Shown one piece after another: positions 15,914 to 23,703 of a DNA stretch of 28,101 nucleotides (its first letter is position 1; each line of letters begins with the position of its first letter). Source of the DNA: Campylobacterales bacterium. GTDB taxonomy: Bacteria; Campylobacterota; Campylobacteria; Campylobacterales; QNZT01. The stretch lies in NCBI GenBank assembly GCA_027056215.1, contig JALULO010000189.1, positions 1-28,101 on the forward strand. Reading direction: 5' to 3'. Under the pieces are notes generated by a model. The model searched no databases. It was not told the origin of the DNA and worked only from the letters and a program-made list of their open reading frames with translations. The position numbers and the translations under genes are program-made.

Positions 15914-17014
15914 TTACAAGCCTAATGCTTTTACTGTTTCTTGTGTTAGTGCCCCACTTGAGATACCTTTTGCTTTTTGAAACTTTTGTACAGCTGCTCT
16001 CGTTCTCCATCCATAGATACCATCGATTGGTCCAGGATTGAATCCTTGGTGTTTTAGTGCTGATTGAAGATCTCTAACAAGTGATCCGTTCATATTTGTT
16101 TTACAAACAACTGGTTGCCATTTTAAGATCGCATCATTTATTTTTACTTTTTTAGTGACAGTTCTATAGCTTTCAGGAGTTGATATTTTTCTCACACTTG
16201 CCGGTGTAACCATCTCTTTTACTTTGATCGTTCGGTATACAGCTGGAATAGCGATGGTTTTTGTAGTTGCCGGTGTAGCCAATACACGTTTTGTAATGCT
16301 TTTATATCTAGCAGGAATAGCAACAGTTTTTGTTTCGGCAGGCTTAACAAGTATTTTTTTAGTGATTGTTTTATAAATAGCTGGAACATTTACAAGACAT
16401 AAAATCTCACCAGTTTCACCACTCAGCTTTTCAATCGGACCACGTCCTTTTTTCCATGCTGTATGCGCTGCTTTTACTAAAATTTTTTCGGTTTCGGTTT
16501 TGTATACAGGTGCGGTCGTAATGAGTTTCTCCGATGGTTCGGTGACTTGTATCTTTTCAGTGACTGTTCTATACTTTGCCGGTATTGTGACAATCTTTTC
16601 ACTGGCTTCTTTTACGAGTATCTTTTTATCAACCATCTGATATTTTGCTGGGATAACTTCTACTTTATCACCCGCTTCTTTTGCCAGTACCTTTTCAGTT
16701 TCAAGTGTATACTTTGCCGGTATTAAAACTCTTGCATAACATTCACCAGCCTTTGCGTTTGGCGGATAAAGCGAACCTTGTGCAGGGACGGAAACTTCTT
16801 TGATTACAGTTCTTGGTTTTTGAGAACGCGCTTCTGCAATAGCAACTTGAAGATCATGTATCTGTTGATCTTTTATATCAAATGCTTTAGTATTTACAAC
16901 CTTTTTTACGGGAACAGTCGTTTCACACTTTCTTTTTTCTGCACAACCACTAATACCTACAGCAACTGCTACAGAAAGTAGGATTGGAATATGTTTACGG
17001 GTATTGAAATCCAT
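15914..17014 (-). CDS. Lipoprotein of eight 23-residue repeats with a C-terminal peptidoglycan-binding domain
   Basis: The 366-residue precursor has a lipobox GISGC (Cys24), a short helical stretch (40-65), and then eight repeats of consensus I-P-A-x-Y-x-T-x-T-x-K-x-L-V-x-P-A-x-x-K-x-(V/I)-x. These start at residues 98, 121, 144, 167, 210, 233, 256 and 279. The period is exactly 23 except for a 20-residue insertion after repeat 4. The last ~60 residues are a PG_binding_1 domain (VRDLQSALKHQGFNPGPIDG, then YGWRTRAAVQKFQKAKG). Cys30, Cys92, Cys206 and Cys304 could form disulphides. The layout suggests an outer-membrane-anchored, beta-rich spacer gripping peptidoglycan; I recall similar architectures in other proteobacteria without a known function. 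ATG follows AAGGAG. Confidence 0.85.
   Translation of the reverse strand: MDFNTRKHIPILLSVAVAVGISGCAEKRKCETTVPVKKVVNTKAFDIKDQQIHDLQVAIAEARSQKPRTVIKEVSVPAQGSLYPPNAKAGECYARVLIPAKYTLETEKVLAKEAGDKVEVIPAKYQMVDKKILVKEASEKIVTIPAKYRTVTEKIQVTEPSEKLITTAPVYKTETEKILVKAAHTAWKKGRGPIEKLSGETGEILCLVNVPAIYKTITKKILVKPAETKTVAIPARYKSITKRVLATPATTKTIAIPAVYRTIKVKEMVTPASVRKISTPESYRTVTKKVKINDAILKWQPVVCKTNMNGSLVRDLQSALKHQGFNPGPIDGIYGWRTRAAVQKFQKAKGISSGALTQETVKALGL
16112..16723 (-). repeat. Coding tandem repeat, eight 69-bp units
   Basis: These bases encode residues 98-301 of the repeat lipoprotein. Units 1-4 and 5-8 each keep an exact 69-bp spacing; 60 extra bases separate the two blocks. Each block is preceded by a Gly-Glu-...-Cys segment (residues 90-92 and 202-206), so the array may have arisen by duplication of a four-unit block. 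Units differ at many codons, so the array is old rather than freshly slipped. Confidence 0.8.
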
Positions 17015-17065
17015 CTTTTCTCCTTTTTATTTCAATATCTTCTATTATCCTACAAAAATAGTTAG

Positions 17066-17101
17066 TATTTAGTTATTATAATCAATTATAATAACTAAAT
17101 A
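17066..17101. repeat. Perfect 17-bp inverted repeat, A+T-rich
   Basis: TATTTAGTTATTATAAT (17066-17082) and its exact reverse complement (17085-17101) are separated by only CA. It lies 3 bases past the yqeY stop and about 50 bases upstream of the repeat-lipoprotein ATG on the same strand. It could be a weak terminator for yqeY or an operator for the lipoprotein gene; the near absence of G-C pairs argues against an efficient terminator. Confidence 0.7.
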
Positions 17102-17104
17102 AGG

Positions 17105-17551
17105 TTAATTTAAGAGTGCTTTGACAATATTACTTACACTTTTACCATCAGCTCTTGATCCAACTTCAGCCATAACTTGTTTGATGACTCCACCCATATC
17201 TTTCATGCTACTTGCACCGCTTTTGGCGATAACATCCGAAACAATTTGTTTTAATTCGTCTTGTGAAAGTTGTTGTGGTAAATATGCTTTGATTAAAGTA
17301 GCTTCTTTTGTCTCTTTTTCATATAAATCTTCACGACCGGCATCTTTATATTGTTTTGCTGCATCTTCTCTTTGTTTTACCGATTTTTGGATGATTTTAT
17401 AGATATCATCATCACTAAGTTCTCTTCTCTCATCCACTTCGATTTGCTTAATTGCACTCATCAAAAAACGAATAGTTTCTCTTTTAAAAACATCTTTGGC
17501 TTTCATAGCATCTTTTAGATCACTTTTTAACACTTCTTTAACTTGACTCAT
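17105..17551 (-). CDS. yqeY: YqeY-like (GatB/YqeY domain) protein
   Basis: A 148-149-residue, all-helical, highly charged soluble protein matching the stand-alone YqeY family in full. Landmarks: LKDAMKAKDVFKRETIRFL near the N-terminus, ELSDDDIYKIIQKSVKQRED in the middle, YLPQQLSQDEL, and the closing GGVIKQVMAEVGSRADGKSV. The domain resembles the tRNA-binding tail of GatB in the amidotransferase for Gln/Asn-tRNA, but the stand-alone protein's job is not firmly established. Two adjacent ATGs exist (17554 and 17551); AAGGA is spaced better for the second, which I prefer. It is divergent from flgH. Confidence 0.9.
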   Translation of the reverse strand: MSQVKEVLKSDLKDAMKAKDVFKRETIRFLMSAIKQIEVDERRELSDDDIYKIIQKSVKQREDAAKQYKDAGREDLYEKETKEATLIKAYLPQQLSQDELKQIVSDVIAKSGASSMKDMGGVIKQVMAEVGSRADGKSVSNIVKALLN

Positions 17552-17564
17552 CATTTAATCCTTT

Positions 17565-17580
17565 TGGCATAAAATTTGCT
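17565..17580 (+). promoter_or_regulatory. Sigma-54 (RpoN) promoter of flgH
   Basis: TGGCATAAAATTTGCT matches the -24/-12 consensus, with GG (17566-17567) and GC (17578-17579) separated by exactly 10 bases. The start site would fall near 17591, giving a leader of about 80 bases to the flgH ATG. Rod, ring and hook genes are RpoN-dependent in Campylobacter, which fits. It lies just upstream of the yqeY start region on the opposite strand. Confidence 0.7.
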
Positions 17581-17669
17581 GCATTATAGCTAAAGGGCAC
17601 TTCTAATTCAAAGCCCATTATAAGTACCTAGGGTTTTTAGAGATGCTCTAAAGTAAGTTAGGATTTTTT

Positions 17670-18389
17670 ATGATTATAATAAAGTTTGTACTGTTTGTGT
17701 TATTTGTAACTGTTTTTTCTGGATGTACCGCACATCAAGTAGAGCCACGTATGGATATGCGTGGACCATCTTATATCAAGGAAGTTTCCAGAAATTATTG
17801 TGATCCACAAGTTTCATCGCACCATGATGGAAGTGTTTACGGACAGGGTGGCAATCCTTTGTTTGCAGATAAAAAAGCAATGCATATCAATGATATCGTA
17901 ACTGTAGTTATAGATGAACGAACCTTTCAATCTTCACAAGGCGATAAAAAACTAACAGATACATCTGTCAATAATCTCGGAGGTGGTATATTTGGAGGGG
18001 CAGGGGCAGGTGTTGGAACTGCAGTTGGTAAAACATTAAATACCTTGACAGATATAGGTTTTAAAGCAAACTCTAACAATAACTTTTCAGCCTCAGGAAC
18101 ACAATCTAGAAATGAAAAGTTTAAATCAACGATTAGTGCAAGAGTTGTTAAAATCCTTAATAATGGAAACTATTTTATCTCTGGAAGCAGAGAGCTACTG
18201 CTAAATGGGACTAAACAAATCGTTAAAATCACTGGTGTTATACGCCCTTATGATATTGACCAAACAAATACAATAGATTCAAAATATGTCGCAGATGCAA
18301 AAATACTTTATAAAACAGAAGGTGATATACGCGAATCTACACGAAAACCATGGGGATCACGTATGATAGAAAGTGTCTGGCCTTTTTAA
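17670..18389 (+). CDS. flgH: Flagellar L-ring lipoprotein FlgH
   Basis: A 239-residue outer-membrane lipoprotein that forms the L ring, the bushing through which the flagellar rod passes. The lipobox is FSGC (Cys19). Downstream hallmarks are GNPLFADKKAMHINDIVTVVI, the glycine-rich GGGIFGGAGAGVG segment (about 100-115), and the strand block RVVKILNNGNYFISGSRELLLNGTKQIVKITGVIRP, ending in WPF. Length is typical. It stands alone, without flgI or other flagellar genes beside it, consistent with the scattered flagellar loci of Campylobacterota. A sigma-54 promoter lies 90 bases upstream. The start ATG follows TTAGGA. Confidence 0.95.
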   Translation: MIIIKFVLFVLFVTVFSGCTAHQVEPRMDMRGPSYIKEVSRNYCDPQVSSHHDGSVYGQGGNPLFADKKAMHINDIVTVVIDERTFQSSQGDKKLTDTSVNNLGGGIFGGAGAGVGTAVGKTLNTLTDIGFKANSNNNFSASGTQSRNEKFKSTISARVVKILNNGNYFISGSRELLLNGTKQIVKITGVIRPYDIDQTNTIDSKYVADAKILYKTEGDIRESTRKPWGSRMIESVWPF

Positions 18390-18462
18390 GAAAATTTCTA
18401 ATAATTACATTTCATTTTGAAATATAATAAGTTATTTTATATAGTTGTAGTATCATACGGCT

Positions 18463-19728
18463 ATGGATTTAGTAACATTTTTAATCGGATTTTTACTCTC
18501 AGGGCTTATTAGTATACTTTTGTTTTACTTTATATATGACAAACAAAGTAGAACATATAAACGAAAAATGCAACATTTGCTGACACAGGGTAGGGGAGTA
18601 GAAGATGCACTTCATGAAAAAAAGATGCATATTCAACTTCTGCAACTTGAAAATACCAAGTTAAATGAACGGCTCTCTTTTGCAAAAGAAAAGATCACAT
18701 TTTTGGAAGATGCACAGATGAGGATGAAAAGTGATTTTGAGAAGATTGCTTTTGAAGTGATGGACAAAAACAGTAAAAATGCACTAAATCATCAACAAGA
18801 ATCGCTCAAACATATGCTTACACCTTTCTCGCAAAATTTAAGATCATTTCAGGAAAAAGTTGAACAGTTTTATATAAATGAAAACAAAGAGCGTTTTTCT
18901 CTTGTTAAAGAAATCAGTGCACTCAAAAATCTTAACGAGCGAATCGCCCAAGATGCTGTTAATTTGACCAATGCACTCAAAGGTGACAATAAACTACAAG
19001 GAAACTGGGGTGAATTTATCCTGGAAAAAGTTTTAGAAACTTCAGGGCTAAAAAAAGATCGTGAATATGAGATACAAAAAGAGTATCTTAACGAAAGAGG
19101 GCAAAAAGTACGTCCAGATGTCATCGTGCATTTACCGGATAAAAAAGATGTTATCATCGACTCGAAAGTCTCTTTAACTGCGTATGAAAAGTATCATAGT
19201 GCACCAAAAGAAGAAAGCCAAATGCATATCAAAGCACATCTAAACTCTCTTTACATACATATCAAGACACTCAGTGAAAAAAAATATGAGTCAATCCAAG
19301 GTGTAAGAACACTTGATTTTGTATTGCTTTTTATCCCTATTGAAGCTGCTTTTATGGCTGCAGTAGAGTATGATAAAGATCTCTATGAAAAAGCATACCA
19401 AAAAAATATCATACTCGTTTCACCATCAACACTGCTCGCTGTTTTAAGAACTATCCAACACTCATGGCGATACGAATACCAAAACAAAAATGCCTTACTC
19501 ATCGCCAAAAAAGCAGGTGACTTATATGATAAGTTCGCAGGCTTTGTATCCAACATGCAACTCATCGACACTTCTTTAAAAAGAGCACAAGATGCTTATG
19601 ATGATGCATTTAACAAACTAAGCAGCGGAAAAGGCAATCTCATCGGTCGTGCAGAGGAGTTAAAGTCCTTAGAAGGCGTACAGAGTAAAAAAGCATTAAA
19701 AGCCTTAGAAAAAGACAAATTGGAATAA
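18463..19728 (+). CDS. rmuC: RmuC-family DNA recombination protein
   Basis: A 421-residue protein with one N-terminal membrane helix (about 4-24), a long coiled coil (about 30-170), and the conserved RmuC nuclease-like domain containing GNWGEFILEKVLETSGL, VRPDVIVHLPDKKDVIIDSKV and LFIPIEAAF. E. coli RmuC limits inversion at short repeats; the domain is related to PD-(D/E)xK nucleases, and the D...DSK arrangement seen here fits a metal site. It is likely anchored to the inner membrane with the domain in the cytoplasm. The ATG has little ribosome-site sequence upstream. Separate from flgH by 73 bases of A+T-rich DNA. Confidence 0.92.
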   Translation: MDLVTFLIGFLLSGLISILLFYFIYDKQSRTYKRKMQHLLTQGRGVEDALHEKKMHIQLLQLENTKLNERLSFAKEKITFLEDAQMRMKSDFEKIAFEVMDKNSKNALNHQQESLKHMLTPFSQNLRSFQEKVEQFYINENKERFSLVKEISALKNLNERIAQDAVNLTNALKGDNKLQGNWGEFILEKVLETSGLKKDREYEIQKEYLNERGQKVRPDVIVHLPDKKDVIIDSKVSLTAYEKYHSAPKEESQMHIKAHLNSLYIHIKTLSEKKYESIQGVRTLDFVLLFIPIEAAFMAAVEYDKDLYEKAYQKNIILVSPSTLLAVLRTIQHSWRYEYQNKNALLIAKKAGDLYDKFAGFVSNMQLIDTSLKRAQDAYDDAFNKLSSGKGNLIGRAEELKSLEGVQSKKALKALEKDKLE

Positions 19729-19789
19729 AGAATATTTTTTCAAGAGAATATATATTATGTTAACCAACTTAAATATAGGAGATGAATCT

Positions 19790-20290
19790 TTGAAAATCAT
19801 TTTACTCATGATGACTTTAGTTTCATCTATAGTATGTGCTAAAATTAGCATAGGAACTAACTTTCCAAAAGTATTTATGGTCGATCAGTTTGGTGAAACA
19901 TTGGATGTACAAAGGAAAGGTACTACAAAAGTGATTATATCTTTTGAAAAAGAAGTTTCAACATCAATTAATCATTTTTTGCAAAAACAGAAAAAAACAT
20001 TTTTAACTGATAATAATATAACTTATATTTCTGATATCAGTCGTGCACCTAGTTTTATCATAAGCTGGCTTGTACTCCCAAAAATAAAAAAACTCTCTTT
20101 TCCTATAGCACTCATCTATGATACCCCTACAGCTGATAAATTTAGACATAAAAAGGGAAAAGCTACTGTTTATACTCTAAAAGATGATAGTATCATAAAA
20201 ATAGAGTTTATCAACCCCAAAATATTAGATAAATTTTTTGGGAAGATTAAGATCGATAAAAGGAAGACTATTGAAAAAAACAGCAATTAG
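19790..20290 (+). CDS. Small exported protein, unknown function
   Basis: I prefer the TTG at 19790, which has AGGAGATG upstream and begins a clean signal peptide (KIILLMMTLVSSIVCA, cleaved near residue 17). The ATG at 19757 would place 11 polar residues in front of that signal. The mature ~150 residues show alternating strands and helices (TKVIISFEKEVSTSINHFL, ISDISRAPSFIISWLVLP, FPIALIYD) that recall a thioredoxin-like or peroxiredoxin-like fold, but there is no CxxC, so redox activity is not supported. I recall similar small proteins in Campylobacterota carrying a misleading FAD/FMN dehydrogenase label. Its 3' end overlaps the start of a frameshifted exported ORF by 20 bases. Confidence 0.72.
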   Translation: MKIILLMMTLVSSIVCAKISIGTNFPKVFMVDQFGETLDVQRKGTTKVIISFEKEVSTSINHFLQKQKKTFLTDNNITYISDISRAPSFIISWLVLPKIKKLSFPIALIYDTPTADKFRHKKGKATVYTLKDDSIIKIEFINPKILDKFFGKIKIDKRKTIEKNSN

Positions 20291-20458
20291 CATAATCTTT
20301 ATCATGTTGGATTTAAGTGCAAATATTTTAGCAGACGAGTTGCGTAAATAGGAACACTTTCCCAAATAGCACCGGGTCTAGGCAATGCATTTCACAGTGC
20401 CACAGGGCATAACTATATCAGATACAAAGTAGGTATATGTTTCTTTGTTGAGTGTTAA
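20271..20458 (+). pseudogene. Frameshifted exported protein remnant
   Basis: A TTG at 20271 with an excellent AAAGGAAG ribosome site opens a signal peptide (MKKTAISIIFIML...ANILA) but stops at 20349 after 26 codons. The frame one base back opens at 20348 and continues IGTLSQIAPGLGNAFHSATG, then HNYIRYKVGICFFVEC to a stop at 20458. Adding one A in the GTAAATAGG run joins both into a 62-residue exported peptide with two Cys near the end. The Y-K-V-G-I-C-x3-C ending weakly resembles the TraU/TIGR03756-type proteins of integrative conjugative elements, which would make it a truncated remnant. Frameshift is well supported; the family link is a guess. Confidence 0.5.
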
Positions 20459-20583
20459 ACCCTGCCCTCTTTTGCTCGTACTATTTTTGTTGTATTACTT
20501 CCTACTTTTTATCTTATTATATCTAATGATTCGCTAAAATTACAGATAAATTTTTTAAAACTACTTGCTACAAAGGAAAATAT

Positions 20584-21597
20584 TTGAACTCTACTCACTA
20601 CTATAACCCAAACGGCGAAGATATTTTAGATGAAAAGATATTTGGAGGGAATCCAACTGGATTTGTTGATTTTAACCGCTCAAAGTATCAATGGGATAGC
20701 AATATTTATGACCTTATGAATGCTAATACATGGTTCCCTTCTGAAGTCAACACTTCAACAGAAAAGAAAAACTTTGCAAACCTCACAGAAAACGAACAAG
20801 CGATCTATAAACTAACCTTTGCACAACTTAGCTTCAATGATAGTGCACAAGAGGAGTATCTAAGCGACTTCAGAAGCTTAGCAAGCAACCGCCTTGTAAA
20901 AGCAACATTGTCTCTTCAAATCATGCAAGAGGTAAACCACTCCAAAAGTTATGCAGTCCTTCTTGATGCATGTGGAAATTCTGAGGAAGTTTTTAATCTT
21001 TATAAATATGATGAAGCACTCAATAGAAAAAACTTAAAAATAGCTGAACAATTTGCAAGATATATCAGCGGAACTTCTGTAGATGAGATGCTTTTAAGTG
21101 CTATGGCTAGTGTTAATCTGGAAGGTATCTACTTTTTGTTAGGATTTGGATATATCTACAGTTTAGGGGATAAAGTACCAGGTGCAAGAGATATGATACA
21201 ATTTATAGCAAGAGATGAACTAAACACGCATCTGCCACTCTTTGCAAATATCTTTAAAACCATCCAAAAAGAGAATAAAATAGCAACAAAAACTATCGAT
21301 AAATCTTATGAAATGATTCAAGATGCGGTAGCGATAGAGTTAGAATATGGCAAGTACCTACTGCAAAATTATCCTATCATGGGATTAACCGAGGAGCTTA
21401 TAGAGCAGACTGTTTACAACTATGCAAATGATAGACTTAAAAAGATAGGACTTGATCCAATATTTGAAGAGAATCCTACAACATATTTGCAGCAACTTGT
21501 CACGAAACACCTCAATATAAATGATATAAAGAGTAATTTTTTTGAAAGCAATGTTTCAAACTATGCAAAATCAAGTTTGGATATGAATGACTTTTAA
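20584..21597 (+). CDS. nrdB: Class I ribonucleotide reductase beta subunit
   Basis: The 337-residue R2 protein houses the dimetal-tyrosyl radical cofactor that starts reduction of ribonucleotides by NrdA. Ligands and radical site read as Asp86, Glu116, His119, radical Tyr123 (EVNHSKSY), Glu180 (NLEGIYF), and the last pair Glu212/His216 in RDELNTH. The usual spacing of that last pair is E-x-x-H; here one extra residue lies between. The C-terminal tail (FFESNVSNYAKSSLDMNDF) is the NrdA-docking peptide and is Campylobacter-like. The start is TTG at 20584 after AAAGGA. No nrdA is nearby; in this phylum the two genes are often separate. It is convergent with the App1-like gene. Confidence 0.94.
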   Translation: MNSTHYYNPNGEDILDEKIFGGNPTGFVDFNRSKYQWDSNIYDLMNANTWFPSEVNTSTEKKNFANLTENEQAIYKLTFAQLSFNDSAQEEYLSDFRSLASNRLVKATLSLQIMQEVNHSKSYAVLLDACGNSEEVFNLYKYDEALNRKNLKIAEQFARYISGTSVDEMLLSAMASVNLEGIYFLLGFGYIYSLGDKVPGARDMIQFIARDELNTHLPLFANIFKTIQKENKIATKTIDKSYEMIQDAVAIELEYGKYLLQNYPIMGLTEELIEQTVYNYANDRLKKIGLDPIFEENPTTYLQQLVTKHLNINDIKSNFFESNVSNYAKSSLDMNDF

Positions 21598-21618
21598 ACT
21601 ACCTTTTTTTTGATTTTG

Positions 21619-22509
21619 TTAGTATGATTTAATCTCTCCATCATCGACATCGCGGATATAATACCGCTTCACTTTTTGGGGATATTTCTCTTTTAGGTGC
21701 TGATATACAGCCCTATCCTTCTCTCCACTATCGCCAAACATCACCCACTGCATCTGTGGATAAAGTTCAAACAGTGTTTTGATTTGTTCTGTTTTATAAG
21801 CAAATTGATCCAACAAAGGATCGATATTGGCTCCGTGTATTTTTTTGGTGATGATGACGCTATTTAGAAAATCATGATGTGTTAAAAACTGTTTTATCGA
21901 ACCATAAAGTTGCTGGGGAGATCCTGTCACAAAAAAGAGTGTGCTGGGGAGTGTTTTGGGGTTTTTAGAGAGTATTTCCTCAAATCGTTCTGCCATCGTA
22001 GGGACTACGGTTCTTTGTTTATAGTTTTTGAAAAGCAAATTTTGCAGAAGTTTAAATTTGTTTGTCACATCTGAGATAACCACCGTATCATCAAAATCAG
22101 AGATGATTCCGATGGCTTTCCCACCAAGTACAGGCACTTTGACACGCTCACAAACACTGTTGCCTTCTATACAAAGTTGTATATCTTCATGACCAATTAA
22201 AAGAGGTTTTTTTAGATGCACATCAAATTCAAAATATCCCTCATCATCGCCAATACTTTCATATTGATTTCCAGATACTATCATGATAATCTTTGTATTT
22301 TTGATTTCATCGCTCGTTAATTGGTTCAGTTTTCGCCAGAGATTTTGAAATACTCCATCCTCTTTGGTCACTTTTGTAAACGCTTTTTTATGCAAGATAC
22401 GCCCTTCTATGATAAGACGATTTGTACTTGCAAAATGGTTATACACATCAATCTGTGATGCAAATAGGGGCAAAGCACTCAAAGCAAACATGCTAATCTT
22501 TTTGAACAT
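21619..22509 (-). CDS. Exported App1-type (DUF2183) HAD phosphatase
   Basis: A signal peptide (MFKKISMFALSALPLFA) precedes a beta-sandwich-like region (to about residue 125) and a HAD phosphatase domain of the App1 catalytic family, named for yeast phosphatidate phosphatase App1. Catalytic motifs: DFDDT (138-142; Asp138 nucleophile, Asp140 acid/base), FFVTGSPQQ (192-200), Lys239 in YKTEQI, and GDSGEKD (259-265). It should act in the periplasm. The ATG at 22509 is preferred because AAAGG is 6 bases upstream; the one at 22515 touches that ribosome site. The permease stop codon overlaps this ribosome site, so translation is coupled to the exporter. Substrate (phosphatidate or other phospho-lipid) is inferred from the family only. 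Confidence 0.85.
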   Translation of the reverse strand: MFKKISMFALSALPLFASQIDVYNHFASTNRLIIEGRILHKKAFTKVTKEDGVFQNLWRKLNQLTSDEIKNTKIIMIVSGNQYESIGDDEGYFEFDVHLKKPLLIGHEDIQLCIEGNSVCERVKVPVLGGKAIGIISDFDDTVVISDVTNKFKLLQNLLFKNYKQRTVVPTMAERFEEILSKNPKTLPSTLFFVTGSPQQLYGSIKQFLTHHDFLNSVIITKKIHGANIDPLLDQFAYKTEQIKTLFELYPQMQWVMFGDSGEKDRAVYQHLKEKYPQKVKRYYIRDVDDGEIKSY

Positions 22510-22518
22510 TTTCATCCT

Positions 22519-23703
22519 TTATCTACTGGAAAAGACAATCCCAGGTTCCATCTTAAGTACTGGTCTCACACTTATCATGGCTGCCGTTATACTTACGATA
22601 AGCACCCCTAAAAATCCAAGAAAAGGTGCAAACCACATCATTCGAAAGGGAAATGTAGCATGTGCGACACTTTGACCAAAAAGAGCAGCGAGACCGATAC
22701 CGATACCACTTCCTGCAACAACCGCTATAAAAGCTTGTGTAAAAACCATATTTGTCAATTGTTTATTGGATGCTCCCATCGCTTTTAAGACGGCGTATTG
22801 TCTGATATTTTCATAGGTAAACATATAGAGCATGACACCCGTGACACCAAATCCAACCAACATGGCTAAGATGACCATGTTTAGCATATCTCCCACATCT
22901 TCAGAATTTATCAAAAACCAAAGTACCGTCTCTTTTTTAAATTCATCGCTGCTGAGTGCTTTGAGTCCTGTCTCTTTGCTGATGTTTTGAGCAAGGGTTT
23001 TGGGGCTGATGCCTTTTTCGCCTCGCACCATGATAAAAGTGATATATCGCTTCTCACCAGGAATCAATCGTCTGAAATTTGACAAGGTTGTGTATATGAG
23101 AGGTCGTGGGGGAAATCGTGGAATCGCCTGAGAAACGCCACCTACAATCACTCTCTTATCATTGATAAGCAATTCATCGCCATATCTAAGCTCTCTGGTT
23201 GGTACTTGTAAGTGTGAGCCATCATAACTCCACATATCTTTTTTGTGGATCGGGGTTTGAAGTTTGCCGCTAGTTCCTCCACTATCAACGAGGATACTAT
23301 CTGGCAAACGAAGCATATTGGCAAGTTTGGGTGCTCCACTTAAAGAGGCGTCATCCACGCCGATAGTTTGAAAACTTTGAAAATGCCCATTTGGAAATCT
23401 AGCAGTCGCATCACCCAAATATAAAGGAGTAGCATAATCAACACCTTTAACACCGCGAACAAGCCCCAGTGAAGCATCGCTCATGTTGATAGTGGCTTCT
23501 GTAGAATTGACCGCTCTATCCATCACCCAAACAGTAGCAGAGGGATTTTCACTCACGAGTGCAAAACCTCTTGTCATAAAACCTGCAAAGTAACCCATCG
23601 CAAATGTGACTAAAAATGCCGTAAAACTGATACCTATAAAAAGTCCGAGATATTTGGTTTTATCGTGCATGAGCATCTCAACAGCGATTCTAAACATAAT
23701 CAT
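22519..23703 (-). CDS. ABC exporter permease, FtsX/DevC type
   Basis: A 394-residue inner-membrane protein with the four-helix FtsX/MacB topology: helix 1 (about 18-40), a periplasmic domain of roughly 225 residues, then three helices (about 272-294, 318-347, 357-383). The C-terminal loop YAVLKAMGASNKQL is the coupling-helix motif of this family, and the N-terminal LFIGISFTAFL is DevC-like. Two permeases with the ATPase would form the mechanical pump that drives cargo from the periplasmic side through the adaptor and TolC. It overlaps the adaptor gene by ATGA (23700-23703). A second ATG at 23697 is possible but less likely. Confidence 0.92.
   Translation of the reverse strand: MIMFRIAVEMLMHDKTKYLGLFIGISFTAFLVTFAMGYFAGFMTRGFALVSENPSATVWVMDRAVNSTEATINMSDASLGLVRGVKGVDYATPLYLGDATARFPNGHFQSFQTIGVDDASLSGAPKLANMLRLPDSILVDSGGTSGKLQTPIHKKDMWSYDGSHLQVPTRELRYGDELLINDKRVIVGGVSQAIPRFPPRPLIYTTLSNFRRLIPGEKRYITFIMVRGEKGISPKTLAQNISKETGLKALSSDEFKKETVLWFLINSEDVGDMLNMVILAMLVGFGVTGVMLYMFTYENIRQYAVLKAMGASNKQLTNMVFTQAFIAVVAGSGIGIGLAALFGQSVAHATFPFRMMWFAPFLGFLGVLIVSITAAMISVRPVLKMEPGIVFSSR

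Noticed and set aside
20343..20351. Programmed -1 frameshift in the short exported ORF
   Set aside because: No X-XXY-YYZ heptamer is present, and re-pairing of the Lys tRNA on TAA would be poor; an indel is simpler.
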